Source of the DNA: Papaver somniferum
Taxonomy: Eukaryota > Streptophyta > Magnoliopsida > Ranunculales > Papaveraceae
Assembly: GCF_003573695.1 (NCBI RefSeq)
Contig: NC_039364.1
Location: 70,266,256-70,330,255, forward strand
Length of the DNA stretch: 64,000 bases
Direction: 5' to 3'
Part shown: piece after piece, positions 57,387 through 64,000 of the stretch
How positions within the stretch are numbered: position 1 is the stretch's first letter
How the letters are laid out: each line of letters starts with the position of its first letter
Notes under the pieces: model-generated
The model's input: the letters and a program-made list of their open reading frames with translations, nothing else
What the model was told of the DNA's origin: nothing
Databases searched by the model: none
Made by a program: the position numbers and the translations under genes

Positions 57387-60300
57387 TGTGAGTGGGAAAA
57401 ACGATTTGCTGGTTTTTACGGAATTGAAGAGTCGACCGTGTGGAGACTCCTTGAACCGAGCGAAATGTTGAACCTCACACAGATGCACTGCAAGAAGGGA
57501 GTGCTTTAAGTTCGAGAGATCAATCTGTAAGACCCCGGCCTAAACCAAGAACAATGGCCGTTCCAGAGTCAATTCGGTCACAAGAGAGGATGGGTTGATC
57601 TGTAGGAGGGAAGCTGAGAAATGCGTGAGATCAATGGTGATCTGAGATTGTAGGTGTGTTGTGAATTCAGCGTGAAAATGCTCTGAATGATTGAATTTTG
57701 CTCAATTGAGAGTAATTTCTGTGAGTTCGTGTAGACGAAAGATTGTCTGTATGAACTTTGATGAGAAATTGCTCGTTTTGGCGAATGTTGTTCGATTGTT
57801 CGAAAAACCTCTGTCTTTTCAATCAGGATTCAGAGACATTTTATAATGCCGGAGTTGAAAACACCATGATCCCATGAAGTGTGACAGTTGCTGGAATCAG
57901 AGAATGGGAAATGGGGAAATCGTGTTAAAACCAATTACTCATCGTGCGGAGACTTGGTTAACTTTCCACCCACTACTTTGCTGACTCTTCCAACTGATTG
58001 CACGACTTGCTCACATTCTCATCGTGGGTGAACACACGTGCCGTAGACCGCCAGACCAAAACCCTAGTTAATATCCCCCCATGTGACACGATTGAAATCT
58101 CGTGATTGTGGAGTCAGTTGCTGACTTTATGGGACGATGAGTCCATGTAGCGCTGAGTTGAACATGATTAGCAAATGTTTCGAAACTCATGAATTTAATG
58201 TCTGCTGAGACGAGGTATCATTATAACCTAAGACGAGCAAAACTGTGTTGCTAAATTGTTGAATATTGGTAGTTGAACCAATATTCTTTGATTTGAGCAA
58301 ATATTGCTAGTCTGAGCGAATATTGCTAATTGAATAAATATTGCCGGTTCGAGCGAATATTGCTAGTTCGAGCAAATATTGTTCTTTTGATGAATTGTTG
58401 GTAGCTGGACCAAATAAAATATTAATTTAAGTTACTGACTGCTGGGTCGAGCAAAATAAATATGAATATCAATCATGGAATCAACATAAAATTATCAGAG
58501 TGTTCGAATCTGCACAGAATCACGTTTCTGCAGAGCTCTGGATTCAAAACCCTAATTTTACCGAAATGATGATTTATTGCAAATCACACGGGACCGGCTA
58601 CATGGGATGACGGGTTCACCATATAACGCCCAGATGCTCGAATGAGCAAAAAACCAAAGTCTCTTGAGGACCAGTTGGTGAAAGAATGATTAAATGCTGG
58701 TTTAATCATTTACTGAAATAATGCTCGTGTGAGCAACAAATCATAAAACCTGATGTAGAAAATATGAGGGGCCGACCAAGAGGTCATGAGACCGGCTCTT
58801 GATGGTCGTGGGACCAGTAGATGGTCGTTTGAGCGAACTTCCAATTGTTTGGAAAGAGTTCGAACCTAATATGAGCAACTGAGCAAATTAGGTTAAAATC
58901 ATTAAAACATGCGGGACCAGCTGTTTGCAAGCCTCAGGGTCACCCTTGGTCGGTCAAGGGGATGCCCGTGTCACCAGTGTCCGTGCTTCAGTCCTGAGAA
59001 TTTTGATATTTTCTGATGCACGTTTGAGCAACATTTGGAGAAAATATGCAAAATCCATGGTTTTGCTGAAACCGGCAAAAATACATGAGATGATGAAATA
59101 ATAAATAAAACAAGGAATCACAAGGTGTGGGACCGGCCACGGCTAGGGCATGGCCGGCCGGCTGACACGCGGTCCCACATGCTTTCCCAGTTTTATGTGA
59201 TTTTATGTATTTTCTCTGATTTAAGGGAAATTCCATGAAACTGGAGAGTTTGGCGAAATTAGGGAACTTCCATGAGAGATAAAATATAATAAAATAGGGA
59301 ATGGGAGTGTGGGACCGGCAATGGCTGGCATGGCCGGCGGCCAATGGCGGGGTCCCAAGCACTCTTCCCAATTTTATGTAATTTTGATGATTTTAGATAA
59401 TTTTCATAAAATCAAAGGGATTTGTTGAAAACCAAGATATTTTGTTGAAATCAGAAACACAAACACCAAATAATAATAAAATAATGGCGTGTGGGACCGG
59501 CTAGGGCATGGCCGGCCGGCTAGAGCCCGGTCCCACAAGTTTTCCTAATTTTTTAATATTTTCCATGATTTTAGAGAAAATACATGAAATTAGGTAATTT
59601 TAGGGAAAATTCATAAAATCAAGGAATTTTCATAATTTAGAAGGAATAATAAAATAATGGGACGTGAGGTGTGGGACCGGCCACGGCCAAGGCACGGCCG
59701 GCTCGGTCCCCGACACCTTTCCCTAATTTTATTATTTTTTGATAAATCATGTGATTTAGAAAAAATACATGAAATTAGGTGATTTTAGGGAAAATTCATA
59801 AATCAAGGAATTTTCATAATTTAGAGAAATAATAAAATAATGGAGACGTAGGTGTGGGACCGGCCACGGCCAAGGCATGCCGGCTGGCTCGGCGGTCCCG
59901 CGACACCTTTCCCTAATTTTATTATTTTTTGATAAAATCATGTGATTTAGATAAAAATACATGCTTAGGAATTTTCATGATTTTAGGGAAAATAGTAAAA
60001 ATGATAAAATATAAAATTGGGCGGGGACTAGTCACGGCATGACTGGCCGGGTGAGCCTAGTCCCCTGGCGCTTTGTAATATTTTTATATTTTCCTTCCTA
60101 TTTTGCATAGGTTCCTCGTTCGTTCGTATTTTGAAATGCTCGTTCGTGCATTCAAATGCTGGTCTGTGTATTATCTGCTAATTACACTTGCACCATTTTG
60201 TCAGGGCTTATTCGATGCAGATGCCTGTTTCGTTGAATATTTATTACTAACCTGTGGAATTCTGCTGGGAAGAACCACAGATTGAAGTAACGAAATATAA

Positions 60301-60966
60301 CGAGGAATCGTAGAATATTGCTGAATATTCAGGCGATTAATTGACGACTCGTAGAATATTGCTGGATATTCAGACGATGGCTCGTAGAATATTGCTGGAT
60401 ATTCAGACGATTTAAGATAATTAATTGTGGCTCTTACTAGAAGGGTTCCTGTCTAGGAGCATTAATTATCTGAGGGTTGAGCAATATGAACTTGCTGGAG
60501 TGTCATATTCCTCTTGCATAGTCGGGGAAAATCTGGTTACATCCCGAAGACGTTGTCGCTCTATACTAGCAGACATGCTGTCTAGGAGCCGCCCAATCTT
60601 TCGATTCTATACAGTATGAGATGTGTCGTGGCCTCAGCTGAGAGACTGCACATCTTCATCTTCTCTGAGAGACTTTCTCCATCAGAGGTGGCATGAGCTT
60701 TCATGCACAAGACATGAGTCTCGATACTCATCTGATTGCCGATCCGGAGTAATTACTGAAATTGCTCAGTATTCATGAGATGTGTCGTGGCCTCAGCTGA
60801 GAGACTACACATCTACACGTACTCTGAGAGACACCTTCTCAGTCAGAGATTTATGACATGAGCTTTCATGCTTTAATGAGAGACATGAGTCTCAATACTC
60901 ATCCGGTTGCCGAATCTGGAGTATAGTTTTACAATTCTACCCTTTGTCGAAAATCCACCATCTACA
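57387..60966 (-). repeat. 5' LTR of the Tat element (right copy)
   Basis: It is 3580 bases and matches 45236-48841 along its length. The likely promoter is antisense TATAAAATG at 57838-57846, placing transcription start about 430 bases before the LTR's internal end. Compared with the left copy it shows many single-base losses in homopolymers between 59270 and 60130. Confidence 0.9.
59125..60065. repeat. Array of six GC-rich hairpin units, second LTR
   Basis: It corresponds to 46985-47935, with units near 59125, 59310, 59490, 59670, 59855 and 60022. The same GTGGGACCGG...CGGTCCCAC inverted pairs are present, less complete in units four and six. Confidence 0.8.
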
Positions 60967-61074
60967 CACGGGTGTAAAAGAATGTACATATGTAAACTTA
61001 CCAACAGGTATATCATACAACAGTTAACTTTAAGTGGTGATTGGATATGTTTTCTAATTTTATCCATCAGATAT

Positions 61075-61729
61075 TTATGTATATGAACTGGCCAGTTTTT
61101 TTTCATCAAATATTTTCTCCACATCTAGTTTCCCCAACTTAGTTGGATCCTTCAGAGTTATTAGGATTATCAGTGGGCCATATGTCCCCTCAACTTTATA
61201 TTTGGTATCTTCTCCTTCTCCAGGTTCTGATGCCACCATATCTAATCTAAAAATTAAAAACAAATCTGCTAGCATACTCTTTACTTCTACTAAATTTTTC
61301 TTCTTGACAGTATTGAAAACAAAAACATTCTCCCCTGAATTATCGTGGCGGAACTGTCTCACAATCATATAGATTGAGTTTGGATTCTTGTACCACACAT
61401 CTCTCTTTTCTGCTTTTTTCTCATTTTTCTTTTCTGACTTTTTCCGCTCTTTGTTTTTTAGATTTCTTGTGAATAAATATGTCTACAACATGCCAAAAAG
61501 GGCTATCCTTTTGCTTCTATAATTGAAACTCAGTGAACCATACTTTATCATAATTCTCATTTCTTAGTTTTTCATCCTCCTTAAAGTTCTTGTTCACAAA
61601 GTCATCGATTGCATGGAAACCTGATCTATAAGGTTTGTTTTTATCTAAGAAAATAGACAAATGGGAATATGATAGAGAAGCAAAACACATAATACTCATA
61701 TAAATCTGCTTGTGTAAAAATATGTACAC
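61075..61729 (-). pseudogene. Ulp1-like gene of the MULE, N-terminal exons
   Basis: The minus strand gives GFHAIDDFVNKNFKEDEKLR then NYDKVWFTEFQL (61640-61517), with the same frame continuing to KDSPFWHVVDIF after a stop. In 61398-61075 it gives KKKNLVEVKSMLADLFLIF and GPLIILITLKDPTKLGKLDV, ending KKLASSYT. The end near 61075 is followed by an intron containing the Tat insertion. No strong domain call is possible; membership rests on strand, order and the shared intronic motif. Confidence 0.35.
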
Positions 61730-61950
61730 TCTTACAAAAATATAACAAGAGCAACGATAATACCATGCTGGTGTATGTTATAGTTTTGAAAGTGGTAGTA
61801 AAAGTTCGTTGCTCGGACTTGTAAATATTTAAAAATAAAAATATATACAAAAAATATTAACAATATGGGCAAGAGTACTGGGACTAAAGATACGGCCGTT
61901 TTTTTCATTTTCAAGTGGTTCAGAAATTAATTCTAACAATTATAGTTAAA

Positions 61951-62014
61951 AAACAAAACAAATATTAACTCTAGTTTATTGCCAAGATAGATTTTATAAA
62001 ATATTAGTTGTATT
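61951..62014. other. Short AT-rich junction
   Basis: It lies between the end of the MULE and the LTR of the next element. No feature is seen. Confidence 0.3.
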
Positions 62015-63297
62015 TATGAGAATGGCGCATCAAAAATCCCTAGGACCAAGCATACTCCATCAAATAAATCACAAGTAATTAATTTAAAATCTTAATTCAA
62101 TTAAAATTAGTGCAAAAAGTAAATAAAGAATTAATTAAATTACCACATGGATGAATTAAGGCTTCTCCGTCGTCCCAGTGCTTGGGTTTAGCTCATCATA
62201 GTGAAATACCTCTCAAAATATTTTATTAAGCTCAATTGGTGTTTACAATGAAGAGGAAAATGGAGAAAAGGGTGAAAATCGTTAAACTGCAACGCTTATA
62301 AGCGTTACAGAACACCATTACAAAGAACGATAAAAGAGTGCTGTTGTTGTCTGCGTAGCTAACTACGACCCACAGAGACCGGTCGTTGTCACTGTTGGGG
62401 AACGACTGTCTTTGGCCGTCTGTTCTTCGTGTTTTCTCTTCATAAATGGCAGCAGCAAGCAGCAGAGAAATATGGTGATTCTCCCTCTGCAGCCTTCTCT
62501 CCTCTCCTCCCAACTCTCGACACCCTTTCTCCTTGACCTCAGTGCAGTATTTATACCCAACAGCATCGATATCTTCCATTATAACTCCATATAATCTTCT
62601 CTTCAATTCTTTGCAGACGCGAGAATAATATTTTTGATTTTTTCCTGTTTAATCGAAATCGTGTTTACCAAATATTCTCTTGGCTTCTAACGCTCTCTCA
62701 ATCTTTCCTAGATAGATATATCGAATCCCATGAGATAACGCACGTATATCCTCCAACAGAATCCAATATTTTCCAAAATATTCTCCCGTGTGAAAACAGC
62801 TCCCCTGTTTGGACTTTGATCTTCTCTCCGGTCATTTCAGCCCAACTTGATCGCTAAAATCACTTGCATTCGGCTGTTTAGCCTTAACAGGCTTAGCCCA
62901 ATAATTTCCGCGATCGAATCTTCCAAAAACACGTCCAAGATCGAGTAGAAAATTCATGCAGGCGTGATTGATTTCTCCCGCCATTTCAAATTCAAATCGT
63001 GAAAAGGTGTCCCTTAGCAAACAGTGGGTCCCCTTAGGAATTTGGGATGAAATAGTAATTCTTGGGTTGAAATAGTAATTTTCTGGTTTCCTCCGGGACG
63101 TTTCCGGTACATTTCTGGGGTTGCCTTTAGTACTTTTCTCGGGGTGTAAATCATCACTTTTTGAGCAACTCTTTCCATATAAGGGTATTTTCTCCAAAAA
63201 CACCTAAACAAACACAAAAACACAATATTAGTACAAAAATAGAGTTCCAACAATACATGCATTGAGGACAAATTAGACACAAAAAATGTGTCTATCA
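62015..63297 (-). repeat. LTR of a second Athila-type element (minus strand)
   Basis: The right edge is GTGTCTATCA (63288-63297), the reverse complement of the family LTR start TGATAGACAC, preceded by the same inverted pair. Antisense TATAAATA lies at 62548-62555. The left boundary near 62015 is approximate. Its body differs from the LTRs at 3945 and 10454, so it is a related subfamily. Confidence 0.65.
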
Positions 63298-64000
63298 AAT
63301 ACCCCAAACTTATATTGCTAGTCCTCGAGCAAATTTATTCTTGAAAAGTGACCGTGTTAATCTCGGGTGGGTTTATCTGAGGTGTACCCACAAAAACCAA
63401 TACTCCAGACCCTAACTATCTACACAAAATCTTGGAAAGCACTAAAGAACCTCCTGGTTGGCTACTTATTAATTATAGGAGGAAGTACCCTGATGCGAAA
63501 TTCCAATTACTGTACACGAGTTTTCACTCAAGCATACTAAACATTCATATAAGTGACAGCTCTACTAAGATAGTTTCACGATGGACATCATACTCTTGGA
63601 GTCAGACTAATCACATGAAAAGATTAAGAAGATGGAAAAAGAAAATGTAGATGGTTGAAAAGTGAACGATTGTTTCCCATATCTGTCTGAAGGCCACTGC
63701 CAGAATGAACCTATCCTAATGGACTGAGATACCGGTCTGACTAATATCAACACAACTGGCATATACAAGGGAACCAGTGGTCAATAACTTAAATCTAGAT
63801 CAACAAACTGGCAAATACAAGGGAACCAGCAGTTGACTACACATAACAATAACCTTTTTTTTGACGGCATGAATAGATATTTTTGATCCAAGCGCATGCT
63901 TGTTGTCAGCAGATTACACGATAGTTCCCACGGGTCCTGCATTCCACGCTTTCTTAGGCGACGGAAACAGGGAGAACACACGCATATTGCTATCCAAGTG
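63298..64000 (-). mobile_element. 3' interior of the second Athila-type element, cut by the window
   Basis: The antisense polypurine tract AATACCCCAAACTTA (63298-63312) touches the LTR. Reverse-complement matches to 10080-10453 follow, including CTAGTCCTCGAGCAAA, GTACCCACAAAA and the CATATACAAGGGAACCAG repeat (63754-63779 and 63809-63832). It is 3' untranslated region; the genes lie beyond the window. Confidence 0.75.

Larger units (their letters stand above)
45236..60966 (-). mobile_element. Tat-lineage Ty3/gypsy retrotransposon, 15.7 kb
   Basis: LTRs of 3606 bases (45236-48841) and 3580 bases (57387-60966) share the start TGTGA(A/G)TGGG and the end CCATCTA(T/C)A. Perfect CACGG duplications flank it (45231-45235 and 60967-60971). 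Coding runs right to left: gag remnant, PR, RT, RNH, a second RNase H of archaeal type, INT. The dual RNase H is the hallmark of the Tat lineage. Between INT and the 3' LTR is 3.6 kb carrying plus-strand (antisense) gene-like sequence. Most of gag is deleted and several frames are broken, so this copy is not autonomous. Confidence 0.92.
33859..61950. mobile_element. Large Mutator-like element with transposase and Ulp1-like genes
   Basis: A MULE transposase gene on the plus strand converges on a Ulp1-like protease gene on the minus strand, the architecture of Ulp1-carrying MULEs described in plants (Kaonashi/KI-MULE type). The minus-strand gene is split by two later insertions (39866-44166 and 45236-60966). 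The non-coding parts of both halves share the same GGTGTACA-type motif, which supports their being one element. Outer limits are approximate because I did not identify terminal inverted repeats or a 9-bp target duplication. Confidence 0.55.

Noticed and set aside
62232..62606. 124-codon minus-strand frame
   Set aside because: It lies downstream of the LTR TATA box in an Athila-type LTR and has no domain.

Overview
This looks like a transposon-dense stretch of a eudicot plant nuclear genome. The evidence is GT-AG introns, several LTR retrotransposon families, a LINE, a Mutator-like element and a MITE around one clear plant nuclear gene for a chloroplast protein (PAM68-like). A Papaveraceae-like origin is only an impression and cannot be shown from the sequence alone. 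About 90% of the window is mobile DNA, most of it decayed, and nothing bacterial was seen.

Layout. 1-2839 is old, LTR-like repeat DNA. 2845-19376 is a Copia-type element with tRNA-Met PBS, gag only and no pol, flanked by ATTTG/GTTTG. Its 5' LTR is split by a gag-protease-only Ty3/gypsy element of Athila type (3945-11742); the intact 3' LTR preserves the empty target site. 19382-24730 holds antisense relatives of the Copia LTR. 25162-26140 is a small terminal-inverted-repeat element. 26842-30608 is a 5'-truncated, broken L1-type LINE with a perfect 15-bp target duplication. 30930-31529 is the PAM68-like gene, the only fully convincing host gene. 32086-33291 is a damaged DIM1/YLS8 (U5 snRNP) gene on the minus strand.

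From about 33.85 kb to about 61.9 kb lies a large Mutator-like element. It has a transposase gene (+, 34.8-37.6 kb) converging on a Ulp1-protease-like gene (-, pieces between 38.26 and 61.73 kb). Two later insertions split the second gene: a 1.65-kb-unit tandem array of antisense Copia LTR (39866-44166) and a 15.7-kb Tat-lineage Ty3/gypsy element (45236-60966, minus strand, TSD CACGG). The Tat element carries PR, RT, RNH, a second (archaeal-type) RNH and INT but has lost most of gag. Between INT and its 3' LTR it carries, on the opposite strand, a gene-like unit with TATA box, leader intron and further small introns. 62.0-64.0 kb is the LTR and 3' internal end of a second Athila-like element on the minus strand.

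Most interesting points: the antisense spliced unit inside the Tat element; a dispersed palindrome-like GGTGTACA...TGTACACC motif found only in non-coding parts of the Mutator-like element; a tandem array of GC-rich hairpin units in the Tat LTR; a duplicated HHCC module in the Tat pol; and recurrent one-base deletions, two of them exactly in reverse-transcriptase catalytic motifs, which may be real decay or long-read assembly error.
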